Shown piece after piece: positions 1-13,742 of a stretch of DNA of 64,000 nt (the stretch's first letter is position 1; each line of letters starts with the position of its first letter). The DNA comes from Lytechinus pictus (Eukaryota; Echinodermata; Echinoidea; Temnopleuroida; Toxopneustidae): positions 10,839,501 to 10,903,500 of the forward strand of contig NC_087258.1 in the NCBI RefSeq assembly GCF_037042905.1, in the 5' to 3' direction. The notes under the pieces are model-generated. The model worked only from the letters and a program-made list of their open reading frames with translations. It ran no database searches and was not told the DNA's origin. The position numbers and the translations under genes are program-made.

Positions 1-310
1 AAATTGGACAAGCAAAAAAAAATGTCATCAACCAAAATTTTAAGGGGGGTCCACCTGAATTTAGGGGGGGGGGACGAAGGAAACAAAAATGCCAAGCAAA
101 AACAAATCAAAAAGTTATCAACCAAAATTTTTAAGGGGGGTCAACCTGAATTTAGGGGGGGACGAATGAAACAAAATTGACAAGCAAAAAAAAAAAAAAA
201 GTTACCAACAGAAATTTTAGGGGGGTCCGTCGCCCCACCTCAAATTTAGGGGGGACAAGACCCCCCCCCATAGGCGGCGCCGCAGCGGAAGCGGGGGGAC
301 ACATGGAATG
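1..310. mobile_element. Fragment of G/C-rich hAT-like element
   Basis: Alternating 'gacaagcaaaaaaa' and poly-G blocks resemble the interior of the hAT-like elements at 10123 and 17985. Only one end is in the window, so neither termini nor a target duplication can be checked. Confidence 0.5.
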
Positions 311-716
311 CTTGTCCACCTCATCTCATTTTTCTGTGCAGAAAACAGTGTATACAGAATTCAGGCTAAGGTTGGACCAGAAGTAAATGTTGGGCCAAGG
401 AATGTGTTAGTAGAATGGGACTAATCAAGATTTGCCAATGTAAAAAAAACCCTCATCTTGTCTTAAATATCGCACCTAAAATATTTAGAATGTTTCCTAT
501 TTATTCTTGCAACTTTACCAGTGCAAAAAAATGAGAAAATGTTTTCACTCTAAAATCCTTATACTTTTCTTCCCAAATAGTCAGGATATCTAGTAGGGGA
601 AGTGGGGGGGGGGGGGGAACAGCTTTTTGAAATTCCCTTGACCTACATTGTGCGGGCTATACTACATGTACAGGGTATAATTTCACAAAATTTGTTATTC
701 TCATTATTGTTCACAG

Positions 717-843
717 GCTCGTTTAATACTCATCAGTGCAGCGGGCCCAGTACTTGGCATAATGGCCATATATATCGCATACAGATATTATGACTCAAGA
801 AATCTCATATTCAGAACCGTTGGGGCCAACATCGAGTTGCAAG
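717..843 (+). CDS. Membrane-protein gene, first visible coding exon
   Basis: Acceptor TTCACAG precedes the exon and donor GTTAGA follows it. It encodes 42 residues beginning ARLILISAAGPVLGIMAIY, a clear membrane segment followed by the basic stretch YRYYDSR. It ends in phase 1. Upstream exons lie outside the window or were not detected. Confidence 0.8.
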
Positions 844-3800
844 GTTAGATAATTATTTGGCTTAAAGGTAGTATTTATTGTCCAAATGAAAAGGTAAATG
901 GAAATTTGCCTTTTTAACATTCATGCAGACGAGTTGCTTGTTCAATAGACAGTTTGATGATAAGGTTTAAAATTAATCTTTTTTTCTTAATTGTGGAGGC
1001 ATCCTGGTCTGGTGGTTTGGACTCTTGCCTTTCAAATTGAGGGTTGTGGGGTCAAATCCCAGTGGTCAGTTTCATTGAACAAAAATTTGTTATCAATTTG
1101 ATGCACTCAAAAAGCCCATTAGTCTACATTTGCTTTGTCTAATTTCAATTTGGTCTCATTCCAAATGGCCTGACCAAGTTCAGGGGTGTGAGAGTTCAGA
1201 TTTGTAGCTGATTTCAGATGTTTTTTGTTTTGATTTTCAGCTTAATTTCAGCTAATTTTTGGCTTTCCTCAGTGCAAAAAGTATGGGAGCTCTTTCCATT
1301 TCAGATTTTTCAACACTCTTCAGCTTTTTTCAGATATTTTTATTTGTGACTACTCACACCTGTGCTTCTTTGTCTACAACCAGTTTATCTACTGACCAAT
1401 TGGTTTAATTGCCATTTACCTGAACCACTTTAACTAAATCCTAATTTAGGCTGAACCCATTTCATCTTTACTGTTTAGTCTATTTTGTTACATGAACTAT
1501 TTATGAATGATTTTTTTTTGGGAAAAAAGTAAAAGAAAATGATTGGTAGACAAAGTAGACATTGGACCATCATGGTATTAGACTAAATTAGAACTAGACT
1601 TATTGGGTGTTAGACCAAGTGTAGTGTAGACCAAATAGCAATTAGACCAAATGGTCCATATTCTGAAGTTGGGTTTAATTTAAACTCTGGTCTAAAGTTG
1701 TGGTTTAAATATGGAAAGCCAGTTGTGACATAAATCTCTAACAGTAGAGGTTCAATATATCAGTTCATTGACTCCAAAAACATTAACTGCCTGGGAAGGA
1801 TGAATAAGATAGTTATCTTCACCATTAAAGAGTTAGGAAAAAGAACAGTAAACATGAGAAGCATTCAATGTAAACAAAATTTTGAAACATTTGGCTTCCC
1901 ATAATTTTAGCACAGAGTTAAACCCGACTTCAGAATACGGAACAACGGGTATAGCCAATGGCTTGTAGATTTATCAGAAAATTAGACCAACTGCTTGTAG
2001 ACCGACGAATGAATATAAACTAACCCAGATGATGTGAATGAGTACCCAGCAAGATTAGAGGGAAAGCTCACCTGGGGCCCTGTTTCAAAAAGAATTACAA
2101 CTGTTGTAACTCTGCCATTATGGCAACTACCATGGTAACAGGGCTCAGCAGCCAATCAAAATCAAGGTTACCATATGATGGTAGTTGCCACAATGGCAAA
2201 GTTACAACAGTTGCAACTCTTTATGAAATGGCCCCTGATATGAAGTTTGTTTTGAAAACAACAATAAAATTGAGAATAAAATATTGGTGAAGGTGTGACA
2301 AAAATCTATCAAAGAATAAGAAAGTTTTGAATTTTTAAAGTTTTGAATCTGTGATGTCATGTCTGCCCTTTATGTTATGTTATATAAATTCACTGAATAC
2401 CTTTTTTAAAGGTCAAGTCCACCCCAGAAAAATGTTGATTTGAATAAATAGAGAAAAATAAAACTAGTTTAACGCTGAAAATTCAATCTAAATCGGATGT
2501 AAAATAAGAAAGTTATGACATTCTAAAGTTTCGCTTATTTTTCACAAAACAGTGATACGCACAACTCAGTGACATGCAAATGAGACAGTCGATGATGTCA
2601 CCCACTCACTATTTCTTTTGTTTTTCATTGTTTGAATTATACAATATTTCATTTTTTACTGATTTGACATAGGGACCAACTTGACTGAACCATATAGTAT
2701 TAAACAATGCTAATTCCACATGTTCAGGGAGGAATTAATAGTTGTTTCACTTTTGATTTGATTTGATTTATTTATTTCCACATTCCAATAACAAAAGTAT
2801 ATACAAGTGTAATAATTTTTTTCTTATCATAACATAACAATAAGCAAATGACATAATGAAAAACATATGCATAATATATTCTAACAATCTAAATGAAACA
2901 TATTTATACCTGATAATTTTTTTTTAATTGAAACAAATAGCAGAAAAAAAAATATTGAAATAATACATTTTGAAATATGGGAGACCTCCATCTTAAACTT
3001 AGAGCTTGAAATTGATAGAGGCCTCGAAAGGAAAGGGGAAGGAAAACCAGACAAACCGTGCAATAAAAGAGACTTCTTTTATTGCACAAAATAATAGGAA
3101 TATTACCAATAAAGTAGATAGGGAAAGAAAAATACAAATGAGAAAGTTATAATCATGTTGATAAAAGTGAAAGTGCACTTGACAATGAGGAGAAAATTTG
3201 AATAGTCCATCTTTCATACCGACCAGGATGTGCATATGACTGTTTTGTAAAATTAAGCGAAACTTTAAAAAGTCATGACTTTCTTATTGTACATCCGATT
3301 TTGATGAATTTTTCAGTGTTAAGCTTGTTGGATTTTTCTCTTTTATTCGAATCAACTTTTTGTAGGGATGGACTTGTCCTTTACTAATGGTTCATGATGA
3401 CTGAAATATTTTTCTCACATTGTACATGAAACAATGTGTCGGACAAGATAAATAGTTTCCAATTTTCTCAGAAAATGATGCTGTACAGAATTTGTATCTC
3501 ATGATGGCTATGGGCAAGCTGCTAGCATACACGTATGACATTGCAAAATCAAAACATCGAAAATCCATTACCTCGTCATTCTATGATGAATTTTCGCCAA
3601 AAATTCCTTATATGTTTGTTTCATTTTCTATCTTTATTGACAATGTCAGGATAAATTTGTCCTTCTAAAACTTTTACAAAAACACTCACTCTGTTTCATT
3701 TGTATGCTTAAATACATGTTTCTAAATATATGTTTAGCCCCTGTATGCGAAACTTACATGTTTTGTATTTATATATTATGCCCTTTCAAAAAGAAAGAAA

Positions 3801-6800
3801 CAATCTTAACAGATTGTAACTATTTTGGATATGGTTTCTGGTAGATCATAAGCTTGACATTGTACTGACATATACATTAAGTGTGCAAAGCACTCCAATG
3901 ATATTTTTCCTTGTTATACTTATTTATCTTTACATTTGATTAATTTCTTGCATACAGCAACTGAAAAAAAAATCAAATTACCTTCACCTCAAAATGAAAG
4001 TATTTTGCCAAAGTAATCACATTATTTTGGTCATCTGATGTTTTGATCAAGATTATGGTTTCCTGTCACATTCCACTTGCTACATCCTGTTCAAGTTTCC
4101 TAACAAATTTAAACAACTCAATTTTTATGATTTACAAATTCATGCAAAATGCACAAATATTTAAGGGATTGAGTCTGTATATGAAATTTTTGCACGCACT
4201 GCCATTTAATATGACTCCCTAGGTAGGGCTGTACCATATAGTATATTTATCAATTTGTCTTCCCGTTGTCTGCTCTTTGTTGTTTAAGAGGGCTTATCTA
4301 AATTTAACTTACACGTATCTATCCACTTCTGTCTCTTTTCTCCTCTGTCTGACTCTGCCTCTTCATCTATCTACCCCTTTCTTTGTGTCTTTCTGTTTTT
4401 TTCTTTGTCTGTCTCTTTCTCTCTCTCTCTTGTATGGTTATGTCCCTCTGTCTCTTCTCTTTTCATATCTATATCTCTCTGTCTATTATGTGTGTGTGTA
4501 TGATTCTTTCTCTCTCTCTCCCTCCTTCTCTCTGTCTATTTCTCTTTTTCTTTGTCTCTCTGTATCTCTCATTCTGGTTATTTCTTTATGCAGATATGTG
4601 CCAGTACATGTTTCTTTGTGAATCACTACTGAAATTTGATTTTCAGCTTGAGGTATGTATTATACATATTGTATAGATTTTTATTAGAAACTTACCATTA
4701 TCAATGAAAACAATATCATAATTCCACTTCTTTTCTGACCCAGTGAAGGTACTTTCAACTTATGATTTTGCTAATGGTGGTGACAGCAATGAAAATGATA
4801 ATAATGATATTGATGATTATAATCATAATTATAATGATATTATGAGGAGGAGGAGAAGAAGGGGAGGAGGAGGAGGAAGAGGGAGAAGAAGGGGGAAGAG
4901 GAGAAGGGGGAGAGGAGAAGGGGGGAGAGGAGAAGGGGGAAGAGGAGGAAGGGGAAGAGGAGAAGGGGGAAGAGGAGAAGAGGAAGGGAGAAGAGGAGGA
5001 GAGGGAAGAGGAGGAGGGGGAAGAGGAGGAGGGGGAAGAGGAGAAGGGGACGAGGAGAAGGGGGAAGAGGAGAAGGGGGAAGAGAAGGAGGAAGAGGAGG
5101 GGAGGCAGACAGTAAAAAAATATTTTTTTATTCATTTATTATTTTTTTAAATTATATTTTATTTTAATTTCTTTATTTTTCATGTATTTATGTCCGGGGG
5201 CTACTCATCACAACTTTGTGCCTAAATCTGCAACATTAGATAAGCTTTTAACAATGCAATGAATGGGGATTTTTTAGTTTCCATGGCTCTTTTTGAGCAT
5301 TTGGGTGGCTGAATTGCCCCATCTCCCGTGTAATTTTTGCCCTGGAAGAAGAGGATGATAATAAAAATACCTGAAATGATACATTACATCAGAAAATATT
5401 TATATATGCACTGTTCGTTGATGCATGTGACCTCCCAGCCCAAAATCAACAATTAATTGCTCAGAATATTTTTATTTTTGTTAAGCTAGAAAAAGCACAT
5501 CCTTGAATATAACTTGACAAAAATTGACAACAATAGCCCATACAAGTACTTGATTGAATGTAAACCAAAATATCAGTGAGAGCTTCAAATAGTACGGAAA
5601 AAACAAGGTTTGAAGGTTTGGGTTTACTATTAAAAGCATGTGATGTGCACACTGGACAATTTCAGTGAAACTTTCAAGCAGTCAGAAAATATGGTATTCG
5701 GGAAAAAAATTGTATCTTGTTCTTGTCTTTTATTCAACTTTACAACTTCAAATTTGCAGTATAAAAAAAGAGGAATTACTCTTTCAGATTAACTACTTTT
5801 CACATCTTTACTTTTTGAAGAACAGCATACCATTTTGGCTATTTACAGAGAACCTTCCCCAGTGATACATTGTTGGTTTGGGGGTTGCAGATGTGTATTA
5901 CATATATATTTAAAAAATCAAATTCAATACATTACACATATAATACTGTATATAACATTTTATTTAATTCATTTTGAGATGATACTCTGTTAATGTACCT
6001 GCATAATATCTTAAATCTTCACCCCATTGCTCAATATATATACCTAAAACACAATTGCCAGCTATTTGTTAGGACAAAAGTAGGAAATATCAATGACCTT
6101 GTGATAGATGCTGGTACCATTGCTGTAATACTGTACCAGGTGTAGACAGGGATTAGTTGATATAGTGTGTCCCAGAAAAAAATATGACCGTAATTCAGTG
6201 TAGTTTTGGCTATCATGATCATAAATTCACTTCATAAGATGTGCATGAATGGAACCATTTTCCATTGTTTTAACTCAGTCATGCTTACATTATGAACATT
6301 GCGATTGGTTTCAAATGAAAGAAGAGAAGCATTTCTATTCAAGTACATCTCATGAAATAAATTTATGATCATGATAGCAAAAAATGACACAGAATTACAG
6401 GTTTTTTTTCTGGGATGCTCTGTATAGCCACTTGGTCTAATCAGGAAGTTATTTATGGGAAGAAATTGTAACTCTTTTTATATGCAAAATTCATTGTTGG
6501 TTTCTAAAGCTTACAATAGGTTTCAAATCATTCCACTTGGCTTTGAAGTTCCATGCAGCATGCCGTTCTTTTGCCATGGTGATTTTCAGAAGCCCAGTAT
6601 CGGTTTAAAATTTATCAAAATATTGGTCAAATTGCAGTATAAAGTTTTAAAGCTCATGAATGGTTTCTGTAAGAAATAAGAACCCACACAGTTTCTCAAA
6701 TATTACGCACTCCGCCCATCTCATAATTTGTGTACCAGATTCGATCAAAGTAAAATTAGGCCCTTAAAAAAATCAATATTTGAGTATGTTCTGATCATTC

Positions 6801-9800
6801 GCGCACAGTTCAACGTCCTGTCATTTAATCCTTCATTATAATCTTTAATATAAATAAGGTACTTTGCTTGTGCTTGTTTCTGCATGTTTTTTTTTTTTTG
6901 TGTGTATTTTTTGTTTCGCCTGCATAGCAGAGCGAGGCTATAGGCGCTGCTTTTCCGACGGCAGCGTCGTCAACATGGCAATCTTAACCAAGGTTAAGTT
7001 TTTGAAATGTCATCATAACTTAGAAAGTTTATGGATCTACACATGTAGTTCATGAAACATAGACATAAGGGTTATCAAGTATGTTTTGCACACATCGTAG
7101 GTCACATGATAATGGTCAAAGGTCATGTTGGGTCAATGGACATAGTATTTTATCATTATATGAGTGTTTTCTTTTGTAAATAAGTATTCAATAACTGTAT
7201 TCAAAGTCAGCACTGTTGCTACAATCGCGTAATGCAGGCGAGACTGCCAGAGGCGTTGAAAGCAGTTTGAAATTTAGAAAGTTTGCATTCGCTTGTGAAA
7301 TATAAATTTGACAATTAATAAGAAATCATTAAAAGGGATTGCGCACCGTTGTTGTGATACAAATTTCTGTTGCAGGGGTTTTAAACACCCCCACCTGGTT
7401 AATAGATGCAGATAAGTGCATAACTTATCGGCGGCATTGAGCTTGGGGGTCAAAGGAAAGCAGCTTGACCCTTCTCCTTCCTTGCCACCTCCCTGGTCTA
7501 ATATGTGTGTACCAATTGCTTTAATCCTAGTCTGTCTCTGACTTGCTTTTGCTTCTGAAAGGTGTGCATGAAGAAGGATGTAGATGTAACTGATATATGT
7601 AGTTTAATACCTCGGTCACATTTGCTCTACGGCGAGTCAAAAACAGCAGTTTTAACATTTTTTGTATCAGCTACATATAGGTGGTTTGAATAAAAATGAA
7701 TAAAATGGCTGTTTTCGACTTGCCGTATGGCCGCCGTAGAGCAAATCTGACCGAGGTATTACTGACTACATACCCGGGGGGGCCACTTCCATTGACGAGT
7801 GGATACCATGCGCGACCACGGGGTCTTGAAAAGCACCCTAAACACGTATTTTCCATATTCTGAAAATGCACCCCTTAACAAGTATTGGCGTGTGAAACCC
7901 TATACCCTTAACAAGTATTGGAAACAAATATTGGCAAGTATTCCCAGAACTGAGCCCCTAAACAAGTACAGCGATGTATTTTCCATATTCTGAAAATGCA
8001 CCCCTTAACAAGTATTGGAAACAAAGCGATACTCTTAGCAAGTATTCCCTGAAATGAACCCCTAAACAAGTACAGAGACATTTTATTGTTAAGTCACGCG
8101 TCCGTTGGTCGTCGGTTTTACCTTTAGACACCATTATTTTGGTTTAGTACGGCCCCACCTTCCACACCTCGCGCAAATCGGACTCTAAACACGTAGTGTT
8201 GGGGCAAAAAGGACATCCTTTATAAAACATTTTGATTTTGTTTTATCATCCTCGCATATTTGACCCTAAACACGTATATTTTTCCGAGCGAAATAGATAC
8301 CCTTTTTTCAATATTTTTGTGTTTTTGACACCCTTATCACGTTACGTACGTAACGTGCCCTATCTTGAAAAAGACACCCTTTTTACGTGTTTTTTTGGTC
8401 GCGCATGGTATCCACTCGTCAATGTAAGTGGCCCCCCCGGGACTACATACAGATTTCTGATTGATTGCAGTCTATTTCGAGAATATTTGGTGTGGGCTTG
8501 CACATTGTACATGTACATGCACATTTGTAATCATACTTTCCCATGCTGGTAGACACTTAGTCATGTACAATGTCACACACTTGTAATTTGTTTCACTATT
8601 GTAGGGAACAATGTATACTTACATGAGACTTTGACCTCACTTGAATCAATGTTCAAACTCCTGGTACTGTGTGAGGTTACTTACTTTTTGTTTATTATTT
8701 TATGAAATTTGGCATTGGAGAAGAAGGAAGGATAGAAACCGAAAGAAATTAAGAATGAGGTTGGGGTGAACAAAGAGAAAGGTCTGTAGTATACAAATAA
8801 TGCATGTATATCAGTGCAATTGTTGAATGGATCATTCATTTCATCTTTCACCGAATGAAGTATTCTGTCCATTGCACGAATGAAAGAACATTCATTATTT
8901 GGTTTACATGACACTTGAAACTAGATTATTTTTCATAGGAAATTTATCAATTTCGATGCAAAAATGATCATCCAGTGCGGATTCGGTCTGTTGATTGTCG
9001 CGTACATGGCGTATGTCGCGTGCAATGGACAAAATCGTATGGATCCAAAATTGCACGATGAATGGATCCTAAATTGCACGGTCGATGGTGCCATTGTGAA
9101 ATGGTCCAAATGATCGATATCAAACAACCAATCAAATGCCAAGGATCTATCTAGGTGTAGTATAAACCAAAATATGTGCTGGTTTTTATGGTAATAATGA
9201 AGGGGGGGTAAGACATCTTAATGAATGTGCACGGAAAAGGACCTGAATCATTTTGTATTCTTTTGTTTCTAAATGCATTTCTCTGTTGTTGGAAGCCTGC
9301 CCCTCTCTCCCTCATGCCAATATTTAAAAGTGTTTTATAAACTAGGTTTATGTGCACATATGATATTGATTGAAGTTGATAAAAGAAGACATGGAAGGAG
9401 TATTCATTGAAAATAAGATAGTAGTAAAATGAAAAAAAATATTAAATTGCATTTGCATAAAAAGTGATGGTATCCCCCCCTCCACCTCCCCCATATATAC
9501 ATATTCACAAGTAGTGCAAGAGCCTTTCTTAACAACGCTAATTATTTCTGAACATATGAGCTATAGATAGGCCCTCTTCAGTGAAAGTGGCTGGTATTCG
9601 GAGGAACCCAGACATTTCTAACACATAAGTTAATAAAATACATAACGAATGAAATGAAAAATATTACATTAATTAATATTAAGTAATTGGGTGAAAAATA
9701 TAGAATTCATTCTTTTGATTTTGAGGCTTCTTATTATCAAGTGTAATCTTTTTGTTGCCCTCTTTTTCTTCTAATGAATAAATGAGAGCGAATGAGAAAA

Positions 9801-12800
9801 GAGAGCGAAGTTGGCTGAGTCGGTTACGCGTCCGCCCATCAAACCAAAGATCGTGGGATCGAGACTTTAGTTCGAGTCCACCCCGGGCGGATGACTGAAG
9901 CCAGTGCATTGTGTGTAAACGTCTCTCCCATGTTTTATAGATGCAGGCTATTTTACAGTGGAAAACACTCCTCCCTCGGATAGGACATTAAATGGAGGCC
10001 CCGTGTAGAGGAGAGTCACCATCTTTGCACTTTAAGAACCCACTGCACTATTCGTATAGAGTAGGGGGAAACCCCTGTGTAGTGGTCCACCTGCACTCCC
10101 CCCAATCAGTTATATCAGGAGGCAGTGGCGTACCTGGGATTTTTCACAGGGGGGGCAATACTGTCCGCCAAAAAATTTGACAAGCCAAAAAAAAAAAGGT
10201 CTTCAATCACAAATGAAGGATTTCGTACCAGAAAAAAATTTGACAAGCAAAAAAAAAAAAAAAAAAAAGGGGTCTTCAAGCTCGTCAGGGGGGGCAGGGA
10301 TACGTCCTTTGCATGGGTTGTGGCTCGTCAGGGAGGGCAGACTGCCCCCCCCCCCCCCCCGTAGGTATGCTAGTGTCGGGAGGGGAGACCTGCGGGTCAC
10401 AGTGATTCAGTTCGCTTTTCACCTCCCAGGCACAGGTGACGCCAAACAAATAATAATAATAAATTGAATTTGAATTTGATTTGTTTATTTATTTCCTCTG
10501 TTATTCATTTTAATCCCAGGTCAGTATAGTTATTCTTATCCTGGAAGATCTAATAGCAGTCTCCACATTTGAAAAGCTCATTATTGGTTTCGGTGTGGCC
10601 TATGGTGTAATATGGGCTTTCATTGGATTTTTATCGGTAAGTTGCTTTTAGAAGGGTTTATGATTATAAGAATATGCATTCCTCTTAATCTCGTACATAA
10701 AAAAAAGACATGGTATATTTTTTATGATAGTGGTTATTTGTGGATCAGCTAGTGCACATTGTACTTTAAAGGCAAATTCCAGCTTTAGCAGTCAACCTTC
10801 AACAAATCTTTGTTGTAGTTTCTGTTTTCACTTTTTATGTGGTCATCAGTAGCAACAGGGGGCAGCACCATGATTTGTTGACAGGGAAGGGGGGGTGCAA
10901 GATGACCGAACATTGATATCGCTTTTTTTTCTCAATAAAATTTAGAAATTTGATGTATCATGACCAAGATCTATCTTTTTGTTTGCTGTTCTTCCGTGTT
11001 TCCTCCTCAATTTTTTATCCTTTTTTTTTGCACTCCCTAAAAATCTCGGGGGATTTGGGGGTCATCACTTGCCCCCCCCCCCCCCCCCCCCCCGTGGTGC
11101 TGGCCCTTAGTAGCAAAACAGAAGCATTTATCAAGATGTGCAAATGAAGTACACTCCTTGGGTGGTATTTTGATAGCCATTGTTAGTTTAAACCTGAGTT
11201 AACTTATGGAGTGCTAGTTGTCAACTTTTATGGAGTGCCACTTTTCAACTCATTCACCAAATTAAAATTATTCTTATCCTGCTACAAATAGTATTATGTT
11301 CTATGATATATGTCTGATTGTATTTATTTGTAATGTTATTGATGGAAATGAAAATAAAACTTGAAATTGAACTTGAATAGTTGTTAAAATTTAATTGACA
11401 TGTGAAATGGGATGAATAGGAAAATACAAAAATATGATGAATTTTATTTAATTATTAGTACATTATAATTCCAGCATTCCATAAAAATCTGGTTTGAAAT
11501 TCTAGTTTAGACTGGGGTTAAAGCTAATTATCAGAATACCATCCCTTGAGTTCAATACATAACCAGGTTTTCCCTGGACAGAGGATGTGATCCCTAGTCA
11601 AACTTTCATCGGCTATTTCCATCTTTATAGATTAGCTCCTGGGTTATATCAGGGTTTCAATACAATCCCTTTGATAGTGATAATCTTCAATTACTCAAGC
11701 AAAGTTTTGCTTGTTTGTTCCAAATTTATGTGGGAGATAACCTTTTGGAATAACAGTGTTATCAAGGTGTTAAGCTTAAAAATGTTGTCCCCCAAGAATG
11801 ACTTCTCTTGGATGGAGTTCAACACGTCATGACTGTTGCACTGTTATTTTTGTAATTACAGGGTTCTGGGGCAGGTTTCATAACACTTGTTATTGAGAAC
11901 AATTTAGTGACAAACTAGCTTTCATCCAATCAAATTGTAAGGGCTTGCACCAGGTATTTACAATTTGCCATTGATGAAAACCTTGTGTAATACATGTAAG
12001 GGTTCTAATATGTGTCATTGATATGTTAACAATCATACTTGTTTTTATTACAGTTACGGTATGAAAACAAGCATCTCACATGGATATTTTTTGCAACAAG
12101 CATCTTTGAGCCTGCCTATATCATCTACAAAATAGTTATGGTAAGTATATACAGTAATGTAACCTAATGGTTTATTTATTTACGAACCTGGTGCATATAT
12201 TCTTATTAATGAGAGCACCATTAAAAATCAAACAACAACAACCAAAGGTTTATTGACACCTTTTGATTTGAGGGGCGGTATACAAGCAATATGGAGGTTT
12301 CTTTGATCTTTTTGCATAAAAAAATAGCACGACGTCATATCCATATCTTTTACAGTTAGCCTCCCCCTCCCCAAAAAAAATAAATAAATAGATGGAAGAA
12401 AAGTAAACGCATCCCTTTTTCCTGGGAAGCATTGTATGATTGACATATTTTCCACATTCTTTTAAGCTACACCCCTCACCCCCCCCCCCTCGAAAAGAAA
12501 AATCTCTAAGAGGGCATGTCATAAAGTTGTTCATGAAGTTCTGAATTTTCTCTACAAATGACTACATGTATAACATGAAACTGCTGTGTCATATCCATGA
12601 TTAATATTTTGTCTTGTTTTGTCTTTAATCTTCTCCCCAGGTTGCTCAAGACGACACCGCTGTCCCAAGCCTACAGCTTCTGAACTACGCCATACTAGTC
12701 TGTTCAGTCCTTGGTCTGCTAGTTAGGATAGCCGTCGTTCTGTGCATGTCAAAGGTGTATTCAAACTTTGGAAAGGGACTCAAGGAGAAAGGTTGGTTAT

Positions 12801-13639
12801 TCATGAACTTTCTTTTCTTTTATAATAGTAATAGTGGGTGCATCGTGGTCTACTGGTTCTGACTCTCGCCTTTGAAACAGAGGGTCGTGAGTTCGAATCG
12901 TTTCCATGGTGTATTTTCCTTCAGCAAGAAAGTTATCCACACTGTGCTGCACTCGACCCAGGTGAGGTGAATGGGTACCCGGCAGGAGTAATTCCTTGCA
13001 TGCACTGAGCGCCGGTGATGGTAGCTCGAGGTAAAGCCAGGGTAATAATAGCAGCGCTTTGTATCCTCTGGCAAAAAGCGCTTTATAAATCCAGCTATTA
13101 TTATTATTTTACAGTAGTAATGAAAATAATGATGATGATATTCCGCTTGTATATAGCTCTTAATACATTGGAACAACATCTCTATAAAGCATGTTACAGA
13201 TATATTATTACCCCGCTCATCGGGTACTGGCATACCAGTATACAATGTATGTACTTTCTGGGGAGCATTCCAACTACAGTTTCATAATACAATTGCTAGG
13301 CATGCTACAAAGACTTACGCATCCTAAGGGGTACCCATCTAAAACCTGGGTGGAGAGTGGCAAAGCGTGGATTGGCACTTTGCCAAAGAATGCTAGGTTG
13401 TGATGGGATTTTGATTTGCAAAACAACTTCTGTGATACGTTTGTTTGGCAAATAGTGCTGTTATGTGAATGCGTATGTCTTTGAGTAGCTGTTTCGCACA
13501 GGAGCATAACAAGATTTTGCCAAATATGCGCACGATTGGCATAAATTGCATTGTGACGCTAAAACTACCAAATCAAATGATAATGGTGATGTGGTGGAGA
13601 TGGTGTTGATGATACTGGTGATGATGATGATGATGATTA

Positions 13640-13671
<32 letters not shown>

Positions 13672-13711
13672 ATTATGATGGTGATGGGGGTGGTGGTGAT
13701 GATGATGATGG

Positions 13712-13742
<31 letters not shown>

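Noticed and set aside
4743..5150. Open frames rich in Arg/Gly/Glu (plus) and Ser/Pro/Phe (minus)
   Set aside because: Translation of the purine tract; lies in an intron.
8232..8552. 106-codon frame, and its minus-strand counterpart at 49513-49761
   Set aside because: Both lie in copies of the same hAT-like element and translate its repeats and terminal inverted repeat.
12838..12905. Functional tRNA gene
   Set aside because: Same reason: head of a repeated SINE.
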